From: Aureimonas sp. AU12
GTDB lineage: Bacteria; Pseudomonadota; Alphaproteobacteria; Rhizobiales; Rhizobiaceae
Length of the DNA stretch: 64,000 nt
Direction: 5' to 3'
NCBI RefSeq assembly: GCF_001463705.1
Contig: NZ_BBWH01000011.1
Coordinates: 1 to 64,000, forward strand
Below the pieces are notes generated by a model. That model worked only from the letters and a program-made list of their open reading frames with translations. It searched no databases and had not been told where the DNA came from. Positions within the stretch are counted from its first letter, which is position 1, and every line of letters starts with the position of its first letter. Shown here piece after piece: positions 48,371 through 58,566 of the stretch. A program made the position numbers and the translations under genes.

Positions 48371-48442
48371 GCCACACGTCCTAACATACCTCGCGCGAAG
48401 ACGTGTGCTGATCAAACCCGCGGTGGCGCACGCCGGCCCAGA

Positions 48443-50239
48443 TCAGGCTCGCAGGCCGGCAGTTGCCGTCTCGTCGATCACCCAGCAGCCGGGCTCGTCG
48501 CCTCTCTCCTTCAACGCCACCCGGTACACCTCGCGGGCCGCGTCACGCGTCAGCCAGCCGCGATTGACGGAGCGCAGCACGAGCGCCGTGTCGCGCTTCG
48601 CAGGGTCGCCGTACCCGCCGCCGCCGCAGGCGGTGAAGGCGATCCGCTCGCCGTCGCGGATCACCACCTCGGCAAAGGCAGGCAAGGCTTCGTCGGCTGC
48701 CCCCGAGACCTGCCGAACGGTCTCGCTCGCCTTGCCGTCGCCGCCACCGAGCACGCCGCGCGGCGGAAAGTCGGTGCCGTCGGCGGCGTAGACGATGGTC
48801 ATGTCGTGCTCGAGCGGACGGAAGACGCCGCCCATGGTGGGCGCCCCCTCGAACTCGCCGAACCCTTGCGAGTCCGGCACGACGCCGCGGCTCTCGATGA
48901 GGATCGGATACATCGACTCGTCGACCTCGACGGAGTCGAGCTGGATCAGTCCGGCATTGGCCGGCCCGCAATAGGTCAGCCAGCCGTCGAACCCGTGCCG
49001 CGCACCGCCGCCGCCGTAGCCGACGAAGATCTGGTTGACGTAGGACTTGCCGTTCTTGAACGGATCGGCGCCCGAGATCACCCCGACGCCGGCGGGCAGG
49101 TGCGAGCCGCTTTCGGCCTGGCCGTAAGGCGCGCCCATCTGCGAGAAGACGCAGTTTCCCGCGATCATCAGACGGTCGTTGACGTTGGTCGTCGCCACCG
49201 ACGTTCCCACGGGATAGCGCGGCTTGCCGACCACCGAACCCTCCCGCAGGAGAACCTTGATCTGCGACTTGGCGCCCTCGTTGTGGGGCACGCTTTCGTC
49301 GAGATTGTTGAAGACGCCGATGCGGCAGGAGCCGGTGGCGGTGTTCTCCGACAGGTTCAGCCCGCCCGGCACGTTGTCGATGTTGTCGCGCGCATCGACT
49401 ATGACTTCGCCCGCCACCGGATCGACCTCGATGGTGAGGCGCACCGGAATGCCCTCGTCGGCGACGCCCGGCACCGGATCGTGGCGCGTCTCGTAGGTGT
49501 AGCGCCCGGCCGGCAGCTTGGCGATCGCCGCCTTCGCGCAGCGCGCGCCGTAGTCGAACCAGTCCTCGACGAAATCCATGACGGAGTCGCGATCGTAGCG
49601 CGCGAGCAGTTCGCCGATGCGTCGCTCCCCGGTCCGGCAGGCGCCGATCTGCGCCCGCACGTCGCCGAGCCACATGTCCGGCACGCGGTTTCGCATGAAG
49701 CCGATGCGCAGGATGTCAGCCTTCTCCTTGTAGTTCTGGCCGGCGCGCACGCAGGGAAAGTGCATGCCCTCCTCGAAGATCGTGCGGGCGAACGGCAGGT
49801 AGGTCGAGGGCACGGGCGCGCCGGTATCGGCGTGGTGCGAGAGCGCCACGACCCAGAACAGCGGCTCTCCCGCGTGGAAGACCGGCATCGCGACGATCAG
49901 GTCGGCATGGTGCGTGCCGCCGGTGAACGGGCAGTTGTTGAAGAAGATGTCGCCCGGCGCGATGTCGTCGAAGAACTCGCTGATCGGGCGGGTCGCCATG
50001 TCCATCGACATGACGTGGATGGGCAGCGCGTCCTCGACGGAGACCAGCCGGTGGTCGTAGGTGAGGATGGCGCAGGAGAAGTCGCGGGCGTTCTTGATGA
50101 CGGCCGAGCGGCTGGCTCTCATGACGACGAGCGTCATCTCGCGCACGATGGCCTCGAACCGGCTCTTGAGAACCGACATGAGGAACGGGTCGACCCGGCG
50201 GGTGAGTTCGCTGGTTTCGGTGGAAGCGGCGGTGTCCAT
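48443..50239 (-). CDS. Hydantoinase B/oxoprolinase-family subunit 1 (HyuB1)
   Basis: 598 residues. Family HyuB: N-terminal region DPFLMSVLKSRFEAIVREMTLVVMRASRSAVIKNARDFSCAI, then FNNCPFTGGTHHADL (metal-site candidates) and GGGGYGDP near the end. HyuB carries the C-N bond-opening half with its HyuA partner. Alternatives in the family are N-methylhydantoinase, 5-oxoprolinase, caprolactamase and acetone or acetophenone carboxylase. It ends the operon. The next DNA downstream is the IS remnant. Confidence 0.92.
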   Translation of the reverse strand: MDTAASTETSELTRRVDPFLMSVLKSRFEAIVREMTLVVMRASRSAVIKNARDFSCAILTYDHRLVSVEDALPIHVMSMDMATRPISEFFDDIAPGDIFFNNCPFTGGTHHADLIVAMPVFHAGEPLFWVVALSHHADTGAPVPSTYLPFARTIFEEGMHFPCVRAGQNYKEKADILRIGFMRNRVPDMWLGDVRAQIGACRTGERRIGELLARYDRDSVMDFVEDWFDYGARCAKAAIAKLPAGRYTYETRHDPVPGVADEGIPVRLTIEVDPVAGEVIVDARDNIDNVPGGLNLSENTATGSCRIGVFNNLDESVPHNEGAKSQIKVLLREGSVVGKPRYPVGTSVATTNVNDRLMIAGNCVFSQMGAPYGQAESGSHLPAGVGVISGADPFKNGKSYVNQIFVGYGGGGARHGFDGWLTYCGPANAGLIQLDSVEVDESMYPILIESRGVVPDSQGFGEFEGAPTMGGVFRPLEHDMTIVYAADGTDFPPRGVLGGGDGKASETVRQVSGAADEALPAFAEVVIRDGERIAFTACGGGGYGDPAKRDTALVLRSVNRGWLTRDAAREVYRVALKERGDEPGCWVIDETATAGLRA

Positions 50240-50260
50240 GGGTTCGGTCCTTTCGAGCGA

Positions 50261-52321
50261 TCAGCGGACGTGAACGACGAGGTTGCCGTAGCGGTCCAGC
50301 GTCCCGTCATGGCCGGGCTTGAGGAAGGCGGTGAAGGTCTCGGCATCGACGATGCACGGACCGGTCAGGCGCGCGCCCGCGCCCAGACCGTCGAGGTCGT
50401 AGACCGGCGTCGCCTCGCGCAGCCCCGCCTCGCGGCTGTAGACCTGACGGATCGTCTTCGGGGTGGGATCGCCGACCTGATCGGGCAGGAGATGGCTGCG
50501 CCAGATGTCCTGCCCGTCGCGCTTGCCGATCGCACGCAGCTTCCAGGCGGTGAACTCGACGACGTCGCGCTCGGCCCGGATCGAGTAGATGCGCTCGTGC
50601 ATCCGGTGAAAGGCCTCGACGTACTCGACTAACCGATCCGCATCGACGGTGCCGTCGGCGATGTCGAGGCCGACCTCGATCTCGAAGGACTGGTATTCGT
50701 AGCGGCCGAGGAAGGAGAACTCGAAGCGCCGGTTGCCGGGCACGACGCCCGCCGCTGCCAGGAAGGCGTCCCCCTCGACCTTCAGCTTGGCCAGCGCCTG
50801 GTTGACCGCCGCCGCGTCGAAGCCGACGCTGGAGGTCAGGAGCACCGCCGTCCCCTCTTTGCGAATGTCGGAGATCAGGCCGCCGAAGGCGCTGAGGCCG
50901 GCCATGAAGCGCGGGATCATGTAGCGCTTGAGCTGGAGGATATCGGCCATGTCGGCGATGTGGATGGCCGTCGCGCCGCCGCCGCAGACGAAGAAGCTGT
51001 CGCGCGGGTTGATCCCCTCGCGCACCGTGATCTCCTCGATCGCGGCGACCATGTTGTGGTTGCTCGTGGCATAGATGGCGTGCGCGGCCTCCTCGACCGT
51101 GATGGACAGGCGATCGGCGACCTTGGCCACCGCCGCCTCCGCCCGCTCGCGATCGAGCCGCATCTTGCCGCCGAGGAAGTAGTCGGGATCAACGATGCCG
51201 AGCACGACGTTGGCGTCGGTCACGGTCGGCTCCGTGCCGCCCTTGCCGTAGCAGGCCGGCCCCGGACGGGCGCCGGCGCTGCGCGGTCCGACATGCAGGA
51301 GGCCGCCGTCGTCCACCGAGGCGATCGAGCCGCCGCCCGCGCCGACCGAGCGCACGTCGACCTTGGGGATGCCGAGCGAGTCGTCGTGGATCATCGAGTC
51401 CGGCGTCACGATGATCTGGTGGTCGCGCAGCGCCGAGACGTCGAACGTCGTGCCGCCCATGTCGCCGACGATGATGTCCGCCTCGTCGCTCAGCGCCAGC
51501 GCGGCCATCGGCGCCAGCGTCGGGCCGGACATGACGCTGTAGATCGGTTTGCGGATCATCTCCGCCACCGGCATCATGCCGCCGACGCAGTTGGCCAGCA
51601 GCAGCTCGCCGCCGAACTCGGCCTCCAGGAGGGCCCGTTCGAGCTTTTCGATATAGGTGCGCACGATCGGATTGATCGACGCGTCGATGGCGGCGGCGAT
51701 GATGCGCTTGTACTCGCGCGGCATCGGATTGATCTCGTGGCTCAGCGTGATCGGGATGTCGGACAGCGCACGCCGAAGGCTCTCGCGCACCGCGAGTTCG
51801 TGGTCGGGGTTCACCACCGACCAGAGGAGACCGACCGCGATCGCCTCGACGCGGCTGGCGCGGAACGCGTCTGCCGCCGTCTCCACGTCCGCCAGGCTGA
51901 GCGGACGGACCTCCCGGCCCCGCGCGTCGATTCGGCCGCCGACCGTGCGGGTCAGATGGCGGGGCACGTAGGGTTCGGGATAGTCGAGCCTCCATTGGAA
52001 GGCGCCCTTGCGCGGCCCCTCGCGCAGCACGAGCACGTCCTGGTGGCCTTCCGTCAGGATCAGACCCACCTTCACCGTCTTGCGCTCGACGAGCGCGTTC
52101 GTGGAAACGGTCGACCCGTGGACGATGAGGTCGATCGCCCTGAGAAACTCGCGTGGCGCCAGGCCGTAGCCGGCAGCTGCGACATGCAGGACGTCGATGA
52201 ACCCCTTCTCGAATGCGCCCGGCGTCGTCGGGGACTTGAAGATCGAGATCCGGCCGGTGTCATCGGACACGAGACAGTCGGTGAACGTGCCGCCGATATC
52301 GATGCAGACCTGGTATGCCAT
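50261..52321 (-). CDS. Hydantoinase A/oxoprolinase-family subunit 1 (HyuA1)
   Basis: 686 residues. ASKHA-type kinase-like fold with CIDIGGTFTDCLVSDD at the N-terminus (ATP phosphate loop), STVSTNALVERK, DMGGTTFDVSAL and GAGGGSIASVD. HyuA supplies the ATP-dependent activation. It is 22 bases from hyuB1. Compared with HyuA2 it is divergent in sequence, so it is not a recent duplicate. Adjacent class-III aminotransferase suggests the product carries an omega-amino group, as with caprolactamase. Confidence 0.93.
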   Translation of the reverse strand: MAYQVCIDIGGTFTDCLVSDDTGRISIFKSPTTPGAFEKGFIDVLHVAAAGYGLAPREFLRAIDLIVHGSTVSTNALVERKTVKVGLILTEGHQDVLVLREGPRKGAFQWRLDYPEPYVPRHLTRTVGGRIDARGREVRPLSLADVETAADAFRASRVEAIAVGLLWSVVNPDHELAVRESLRRALSDIPITLSHEINPMPREYKRIIAAAIDASINPIVRTYIEKLERALLEAEFGGELLLANCVGGMMPVAEMIRKPIYSVMSGPTLAPMAALALSDEADIIVGDMGGTTFDVSALRDHQIIVTPDSMIHDDSLGIPKVDVRSVGAGGGSIASVDDGGLLHVGPRSAGARPGPACYGKGGTEPTVTDANVVLGIVDPDYFLGGKMRLDRERAEAAVAKVADRLSITVEEAAHAIYATSNHNMVAAIEEITVREGINPRDSFFVCGGGATAIHIADMADILQLKRYMIPRFMAGLSAFGGLISDIRKEGTAVLLTSSVGFDAAAVNQALAKLKVEGDAFLAAAGVVPGNRRFEFSFLGRYEYQSFEIEVGLDIADGTVDADRLVEYVEAFHRMHERIYSIRAERDVVEFTAWKLRAIGKRDGQDIWRSHLLPDQVGDPTPKTIRQVYSREAGLREATPVYDLDGLGAGARLTGPCIVDAETFTAFLKPGHDGTLDRYGNLVVHVR

Positions 52322-52394
52322 CGTCTCTTCTTGTCCTCGAACCCATGGAGTTTTGCAGCCGCGACGGCGGCTTGCGTCTTGCGGATCGGGGCGG

Positions 52395-53777
52395 TCAGTC
52401 CGGCATGCCGGCCTCGACCCAGGCGTGGATTTCCTCCAGCGTCGCCGCGAAGCGCGACACCATCTCGTCGACCTGCGCCTCGGTGATGATCAGCGGCGGG
52501 CAGAACGCGATGCTGTCGCCGATGCCGCGCACGATCAGGCCATAGTCGTGGGCCTTTTCGAAGAAGCGCATCCCGACCTTTCCGACCGGGTCGAAGCGCG
52601 CCTTCGTCGCCTTGTCCGCCACCAGTTCGACCGCCGCGATGAGCCCGATCCCGCGGATCTCCCCGACCAGCGGATGGTCGGCGAAGGGCTTGAGCTTGGC
52701 CTGGAGATGCGCGCCGACCACGGCTGCGTTGCCGACGAGATCGCGCTCCTCGATGATCGCGAGGTTTTCCAGCGCCACGGCGGTCGATACGGGATGGCCG
52801 CTGGCGGTGTAGCCGTGGCCGAAATTGCCGAGCCGCTCCGTCTGATCGGCGACGCCCTGATAGATCGCGTCGCTGATCAGGACGGCGGCAAGCGGCAGGT
52901 AGGACGAGGTGATCTGCTTGGAGGTCACGAGAATGTCGGGACGGATGTCGAACATCTCGCAGGCGAACATCGAGCCGAGGCGCCCGAAGCCGTTGATGAC
53001 CTCGTCGGCCACCACGAGGACGTCGTGGCGCCGGCACACTTCCTGCACCCGCGCCCAGTAGGTGGCGGGCGGGATGATGACGCCGCCGGCCCCCATCACC
53101 GGCTCACCGATGAAGGCGGCCACCGTCTCCGGCCCCTCGGCAAGGATCGTCGCCTCGAGCTCGGCCGCCAGACGCTCGGCGAAGGCCTCCTCGCTCTCGC
53201 CGGGGTGGGCGCCCCGGTAGTGGTGCGGTCGCGAGACATGCCGCACGAAGTCCAGCGGGAGGTCGAAGCCCTTCTGGTTCACCTGCAGGCCGGTCAGGCT
53301 GCCGGATGCGACCGTGATGCCATGATAGCCGCCTTCGCGAGCGATGAACTTCTTCTTTTCGGGCCGGCCGATCGCGTTGTTGTAGTACCAGACGACCTTG
53401 ACGACGGTGTCGTTCGCCTCGGAGCCGGAGTTGGTGAAGAAGACGTGGTCGAGCCCCTCGGGCGACATCGTCACCAGTTTCTCGGCCAGCAGCACCGACG
53501 GCTCGTTCGTCTTGTGCGAGAACGTATGGTAGTAGGGCAGCCGGCTCATCTGCTTGCGCGCCGCCTCGACGAGGCGTGGTTCCCCGAAGCCGACGCCGAC
53601 GCTCCAGAGCCCCGCCATCGCCTCGATGTATTCGTTGCCCTCGTCGTCGTAGACGAAGATCCCCTCGCCCCGGTCGATGACGATCGGGCCGTTGCGCTCG
53701 TGCTTGCGCAGGTTCGTGTAGGGATGAACGACATAGGCGACGTCGCGCGCGGCAAGGGAATTGGGCAGGACGGTCAT
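52395..53777 (-). CDS. Class III (omega-) aminotransferase
   Basis: 460 residues from MTVLPNS. PLP fold type I. FFTNSGSEANDTVVK binds cofactor phosphate, EPVMGAGGVIIPP and VVADEVINGFGR give the pyridine Asp, and the lysine is in VTSKQITSSYLPLAA. Closest sort is omega-amino acid:pyruvate or putrescine-type aminotransferase. Its place between the two hyu pairs suggests it acts on the amine released by lactam or hydantoin opening. Confidence 0.9.
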   Translation of the reverse strand: MTVLPNSLAARDVAYVVHPYTNLRKHERNGPIVIDRGEGIFVYDDEGNEYIEAMAGLWSVGVGFGEPRLVEAARKQMSRLPYYHTFSHKTNEPSVLLAEKLVTMSPEGLDHVFFTNSGSEANDTVVKVVWYYNNAIGRPEKKKFIAREGGYHGITVASGSLTGLQVNQKGFDLPLDFVRHVSRPHHYRGAHPGESEEAFAERLAAELEATILAEGPETVAAFIGEPVMGAGGVIIPPATYWARVQEVCRRHDVLVVADEVINGFGRLGSMFACEMFDIRPDILVTSKQITSSYLPLAAVLISDAIYQGVADQTERLGNFGHGYTASGHPVSTAVALENLAIIEERDLVGNAAVVGAHLQAKLKPFADHPLVGEIRGIGLIAAVELVADKATKARFDPVGKVGMRFFEKAHDYGLIVRGIGDSIAFCPPLIITEAQVDEMVSRFAATLEEIHAWVEAGMPD

Positions 53778-53852
53778 CGGAATGGAGCCTCGCAAGGGTC
53801 GAAGATGAAAAAGAGGGTCGGCGCGGCGGCGCGCCGACGAAGAACCGCCGCG

Positions 53853-55544
53853 TCAGCCCGCAGGCGCGTAGTCTGTCCGGGCCTGTTCGGGCGTCACGAA
53901 GCCGTCGAGAAGGTCCTGCGCCAGCCGCTCGGGATCGCGCTCGGTGGCCGGGCCCCAGCCGCCGCCGGCCGGCGACGTGATCCGCACGCGGTCGCCGGGT
54001 CGCACCGGTACGTTGGCGAATTTCGACGGCGAGACCTTGTTGAAGGCCTGCGTCGCCGTCAGCCAGTCCTCGGACCCGGCGCGCTGGATCAGCAGTTCCG
54101 CCTTGGCGCCCTCGGAGCCACCGTGGATGCCCCACGGCGCCACCTTCTGGCGGTCGCTCATGTAGCTGAAGGTCATCTCGGTATCGGTGCAGCGCAGCGT
54201 CTTCGACAGCGCCAGTCCGCCGCGGAACGTGCCGGGGCCGCCGGAGCCTTCGACCAGCTTGAACTCCTCGATATGCCAGGGAAAGCGGTACTCGAAGACC
54301 TCGACCGGCACGTGCGGGCAGTTGCCGTTGATGCCGCCGACCGCGTCGTTGCCGTCGGCGAAGGAACGCCCGCCCCAGCCGACCGGCGTCAGGTCGTAGC
54401 AGCAGAAGAACTCACCGGTCTGCCGGTCGGTGCCGCCGAACAGGAAGTTGGAGTGCGACGCCCCGTCGGTGGCGGCCGAGCGCGCCTTCACGGCCGGCGC
54501 CAGGGCGCCCATCACGATGTTGGCGATGCGGCAATGGCTCTCGGTGTTGCCGCCGACGGAGGGGCCGGGAAAGTTGACGTTCACCACCGAGCCCGGCTCG
54601 GCCAGCACCTTGATCGGGCGGAAGCAGCCGGAGTTCTTCGGGATCGAGGAATCCGTCAGGTGCAGGATGGCGTTGTAGGCCGCACCATGGGCGACGCCGA
54701 GCGTGGCGTTGATCGGCCCCTTCGCCTGAGCGTCGGAGCCGTGATAGTCGACCACGACATCCCCGCCCTTCACCGTGACCTCGGCGCGGATCGTGTAGGC
54801 CTTGTCCTCGATGCCGTCGTCTTCCATGACGTCCTCGAAGCGGTAGCGACCGTCGGGGATCTTCTCGATCTCGGCCCGCATGCGCCGCTCCGAATAATCC
54901 ATCAGCGCGGTGACGTGCTCGTGGAAGACCTCGGGACCGTATTTGGCGGCGAGCGCCTTCATGCGCCGCTCACCGAGATCGATCGAGGCGATGAGGGCGC
55001 GGAAGTCACCGTAATTGTAGCGGGGCGTGCGCACGTTCGCGAGCATCAGGCGCCAGACGTCATCGACGTCCTTGCCCGCCCGGATGATCTTGACCGGCGG
55101 CACGCGCAGGCCCTCGTGGAACACCTCCGTCGCCTCGCCGGCAAAGCCCGCCGGCGACATGCCGCCGATTTCGCAGACATGGCCGATGGCGACCGAGAAA
55201 CCGATGAGCGAGCCATCGAGGAAGACCGGCTTGATGAACGTGTGCTCGGGCGTGTGCAGGCCGCCGCGATAGGGGTCGTTGTGGACGATGACGTCGCCGT
55301 CCTCGAGTTCGGCGAGCGGCATTTCCTGCACGCAGGAGGCCAGAAGCAGCGGCATGCCGCCGATCATCGAGGGACAGAAGTCGCCGGTGGCGATGAGTTC
55401 GCCCGTTGGCAGTGCCAATCCGCAGGTGAAGTCGAGCGACTCGGAGAAGATGGTGGAATAGGAGGTCCGCATCAGCGTCACCCCCATGTCCCGGCAGATC
55501 GAGACGAGAATGCCGCCGACGATGTTGAGCGAGACCATGTCCAT
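53853..55544 (-). CDS. Hydantoinase B/oxoprolinase-family subunit 2 (HyuB2)
   Basis: 563 residues from MDMVSLNIVGGILVS, seven bases after AAGG. HyuB motifs: HNDPYRGGLHTPEHTFI, CEIGGMSPAG, GGNTESHCRIANI and AGGGWGPA near the end. It is shorter than HyuB1 by 35 residues. The start is 11 bases from the hyuA2 stop. In the order hyuA2-hyuB2-aminotransferase it forms the first enzyme pair of the operon. Confidence 0.92.
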   Translation of the reverse strand: MDMVSLNIVGGILVSICRDMGVTLMRTSYSTIFSESLDFTCGLALPTGELIATGDFCPSMIGGMPLLLASCVQEMPLAELEDGDVIVHNDPYRGGLHTPEHTFIKPVFLDGSLIGFSVAIGHVCEIGGMSPAGFAGEATEVFHEGLRVPPVKIIRAGKDVDDVWRLMLANVRTPRYNYGDFRALIASIDLGERRMKALAAKYGPEVFHEHVTALMDYSERRMRAEIEKIPDGRYRFEDVMEDDGIEDKAYTIRAEVTVKGGDVVVDYHGSDAQAKGPINATLGVAHGAAYNAILHLTDSSIPKNSGCFRPIKVLAEPGSVVNVNFPGPSVGGNTESHCRIANIVMGALAPAVKARSAATDGASHSNFLFGGTDRQTGEFFCCYDLTPVGWGGRSFADGNDAVGGINGNCPHVPVEVFEYRFPWHIEEFKLVEGSGGPGTFRGGLALSKTLRCTDTEMTFSYMSDRQKVAPWGIHGGSEGAKAELLIQRAGSEDWLTATQAFNKVSPSKFANVPVRPGDRVRITSPAGGGWGPATERDPERLAQDLLDGFVTPEQARTDYAPAG

Positions 55545-55555
55545 GGGTGCGCCTT

Positions 55556-57574
55556 TCAAGCGGAGATGAGGAGGTTGCCGTAGCCGTCGACGGCGAGCGT
55601 CATCCCCGGCGCGAGCACGGTGACGGAGGCGTTTTCCTCGACGAGCGACGGGCCTTGCAGGGCGTGCCCTTCGCGCAGGTCCGCGCGGTCGTAGACCGGC
55701 GTCTCGTGCCAGCCATCCGCGAACCAGACGTTGCGGCGCGAGCGCTCGGTGAGTTCGCCTTGGCTCGTGCCGACACGGGGAAACTCCAGCGTCCCGGTCT
55801 GCGCGGTCCCGGTGACGAGGAAGTTGACGATTTCCATGGGATCGGCGAGCCGGAAGCCGAACCGCGCCTCGTGCGTGTCGTGGAACGTATCGAGGATCGC
55901 GGCGATCTCGTCCGGCGTGAAGGCTTCGGCCTCGACGGGAATTTCGAGCTCGTAGTTCTGCCCGAGATACCGCATCTCGACGCTGCGCGAGATGGTGGCG
56001 TCGTGATGCCCCTGCGCGGCGAGCTCGGTGCGGCACTCCTCCACGAGTGCGGCCATCGACGCGGCCGCCCGCACCGCGTCGAAGCGGCGCGAGTTGAGCT
56101 GCACGGTCCGGTAGCGATCGACGCGGGCATCGGCCATCGTGAAGCCGAAGGCCGAGAACTGACCGGGGAAGTTCGGCACCAGACCCTTGGGGATGGAGGC
56201 CTCTTCCATGAGATCGCTGACGTGAAGCGGCCCGGCGCCGCCGAAGGTGACGAGCGTGAAATCGCGGGGGTCGAGCCCCTGCTCGGTCAGCACCGTGTGC
56301 AGGGCGCCGACCATGTTGTTGTTGGCGATCCGCAGGATGGCATAGGCCGTTGCCTCGATGCTCGAACCCAGCGTTCCGGCGACCGGCGCGATCGCCCGCC
56401 TCGCGGCCTCCACGTCGAGCGCCATCGTGCCGCCGAGGAAATTGCCGGCGCTGATGCGGCCGAGCACGACGTTGGCGTCGGTTACCGTCGGCAGCAGGCC
56501 GCCCTTGCCGTAGCAGGCCGGGCCGGGATGGGCGCCGGCGCTTTCGGGACCGACCACCAGCATGCCGCCGGCATCGATGCGCGCGATCGATCCGCCGCCC
56601 GCCCCGATCGTGCGGATGTCGATCATCGGGATCTGGACCGGACGACCCCATTCGATCTCGAAGTCGGTGGTGAACTTCTCGCGGCCCTCGACGACGGTGG
56701 AGACGTCGGTCGATGTGCCGCCCATGTCGAGCGTGACGAGATTGGCGAGGCCGAGGAGTTCGGCCGTCTTCTTGGCGGCGATGACGCCGCCGGTCGGCCC
56801 CGACACCGCGATCTGGATCGGCGCCTCGACCGCGGCGGCCAAGCTCATCTCGCCGCCGTTCGAGCGCATGACGACGACGGGGGCCCGCACCCCGTTGGCG
56901 TCGAGCTGGCGGCGCATCGAGCCGAGCTGGCGCGCCACGACCGGCTTGATGAAGGCGTCGCAGATGGTGGTGGAGGAGCGGAAATGCTCCTTCCATTTCG
57001 GCAGCACGTCGTAGGAAATCGACACGGGCACGCCCGGCAGCCGCTCCGCGAAGATCGCCTTGATCCGCCGCTCGTGGACCGGCGTCAGGTAGGAATGGAG
57101 CAGCACCACCGCGACGGCCTCGACGACGCCCTCCTCCTTCAGGGCATTTGCCAGCCGGGCGACCTCGTCCTCGTCGAGCGGCGTGACGACCTCGCCGGAG
57201 GCGCCGACGCGCTCGCACACCTCATAGGCATCACGTCGCTTGACGAAGGGCTTGGGCTTGACCCATCCGAGATCGTAATGGTGCTTGCGGTTGCCGCGGC
57301 CGATGAAGGGAATGTCGCGAAACCCTTGCGTGGTCACGTAGGCGACGCGGGCGCCCTTGCCTTCGAGCAATGCGTTGGTCGCGACCGTGGTGCCGAGGCG
57401 CACGGCCGAGATCTCGTCGATGTCTCCGAAGGCGCGCAGGCCCGTCATGATGCCCTGGATCGGATCGTCCGGCGTCGAGAGGTTCTTCCACGCCCGGAGC
57501 GCACGACCCGCCTCGTCGTAGGAGACGAAGTCGGTGAAGGTGCCGCCGATATCGACGCCGATCCTGGTGCTCAT
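55556..57574 (-). CDS. Hydantoinase A/oxoprolinase-family subunit 2 (HyuA2)
   Basis: 672 residues from MSTRIGVDIGGTFTDFV. Same ASKHA signatures as HyuA1: GTTVATNALLEGKG, LDMGGTSTDVS, GAGGGSIARID and ACYGKGGLLPTVTDANVVLG. Shared motifs show both pairs are intact, and differences in the loops suggest a different substrate. The 99 open codons before it overlap the aminotransferase gene and were rejected. Confidence 0.93.
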   Translation of the reverse strand: MSTRIGVDIGGTFTDFVSYDEAGRALRAWKNLSTPDDPIQGIMTGLRAFGDIDEISAVRLGTTVATNALLEGKGARVAYVTTQGFRDIPFIGRGNRKHHYDLGWVKPKPFVKRRDAYEVCERVGASGEVVTPLDEDEVARLANALKEEGVVEAVAVVLLHSYLTPVHERRIKAIFAERLPGVPVSISYDVLPKWKEHFRSSTTICDAFIKPVVARQLGSMRRQLDANGVRAPVVVMRSNGGEMSLAAAVEAPIQIAVSGPTGGVIAAKKTAELLGLANLVTLDMGGTSTDVSTVVEGREKFTTDFEIEWGRPVQIPMIDIRTIGAGGGSIARIDAGGMLVVGPESAGAHPGPACYGKGGLLPTVTDANVVLGRISAGNFLGGTMALDVEAARRAIAPVAGTLGSSIEATAYAILRIANNNMVGALHTVLTEQGLDPRDFTLVTFGGAGPLHVSDLMEEASIPKGLVPNFPGQFSAFGFTMADARVDRYRTVQLNSRRFDAVRAAASMAALVEECRTELAAQGHHDATISRSVEMRYLGQNYELEIPVEAEAFTPDEIAAILDTFHDTHEARFGFRLADPMEIVNFLVTGTAQTGTLEFPRVGTSQGELTERSRRNVWFADGWHETPVYDRADLREGHALQGPSLVEENASVTVLAPGMTLAVDGYGNLLISA

Positions 57575-57614
57575 GCGTGGCTCTCCCGATGGGGCTGTCA
57601 GACAGGGTGCTGGG

Positions 57615-58556
57615 TCAGGCGACCGCCGGCACTCGCGCGGCGGCGTAGTCGACGGGTGTCGCGTGCCAGCCGGCGGCGCGACGGGCCCAGAACGTCTCGA
57701 GGATCCGGCGCGAGACCGGGCCAGGCCGGTCGTTGGCCATGATGCGACCGTCGATCCGCGTCGCCGGCATGACGCCGCCGGCCGTGGTCGAGAGGAAGAT
57801 CTCGTCGGCGTCGCGGAACTCCTCGGCGCCAATCGGGCGGATCTCGAGCTCAAGGCCGAGTTCGGCTGCAAGCTCGATCACCGAACGACGCGTGATCCCT
57901 TCGAGAACGCCGTGATCGGGCGTGGCGATGCGCCCGTCGCGAACGGCGAAGACGTTGAAGCCCGGTCCCTCGGTGACGTTGCCGTCGTCGCCGAGAAGGA
58001 TGCAGAAGTCGGCCTGCCGCTCCAGCGCCTCGAACTGGCCCCGCGTGAGGTCGGCCCAATGGAAGTTCTTAGCGCGGGGATCGACCGCCTGCGCACCGAT
58101 GCGGCGCGTCTCGACGATCGCCAGATGCGCGCCGCGCTCCATCACGTCCGGCTTGAGCAGGCTGATCCAGGGCATGGCGAAGGCGGCGATGTAGTTGCGC
58201 GCGAAGGCCGGATGGTAGGGCTGGCCCGCGACGGGTCGCCCCCGCAGACAGTCCATCGCGACATAGGCGTCCCGCAATCCCGACAGCGCGACGCAGCGGT
58301 GGAGGATGGCCTTGATGTCGTCGTCGCTCTCGGCGGGCGCCATGCGGAAGGCGGTCATCGAGGCGCGAAACCGCGCGATGTGGTCGTCGAGGCGGAAGAA
58401 GGCGCCGTCGCGCACGCCGACGACGTCGTAGGTCACGTCCGAGCGCCGATAACCCCAGTCGGTGATCGGGATGGCGGCCTCGGCCAGCGGCATGTAGAGC
58501 CCGTCGACATAGGCGGCGCCGGCCTCGTAGCGGGAGATGTCGTCGGCCATGGTCAT
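57615..58556 (-). CDS. Fold-type IV aminotransferase (D-amino acid / branched-chain type)
   Basis: 313 residues from MTMADDISRY, eight bases after GAGG. Fold IV PLP enzyme with the Lys in PRAKNFHWADLTR and the later NVTEGPGFNVFAV. Similar to IlvE and D-alanine transaminases; (R)-amine transaminases are also in this fold. Place in the operon between livM and hyuA2 suggests it handles an alpha- or chiral amine of the pathway. Confidence 0.88.
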   Translation of the reverse strand: MTMADDISRYEAGAAYVDGLYMPLAEAAIPITDWGYRRSDVTYDVVGVRDGAFFRLDDHIARFRASMTAFRMAPAESDDDIKAILHRCVALSGLRDAYVAMDCLRGRPVAGQPYHPAFARNYIAAFAMPWISLLKPDVMERGAHLAIVETRRIGAQAVDPRAKNFHWADLTRGQFEALERQADFCILLGDDGNVTEGPGFNVFAVRDGRIATPDHGVLEGITRRSVIELAAELGLELEIRPIGAEEFRDADEIFLSTTAGGVMPATRIDGRIMANDRPGPVSRRILETFWARRAAGWHATPVDYAAARVPAVA

Positions 58557-58566
58557 CGCGGGATCC

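Noticed and set aside
43570-48442. Second att copy of the tRNA 3' end
   Set aside because: No stretch matching TTCGAATCCAGGTTCCCC was found by eye; a computed search is needed.
52197-55583. Plus-strand open frame of 1128 codons
   Set aside because: It is antisense to the aminotransferase and hyuB2 genes, lacks domains and reflects high GC codon bias.
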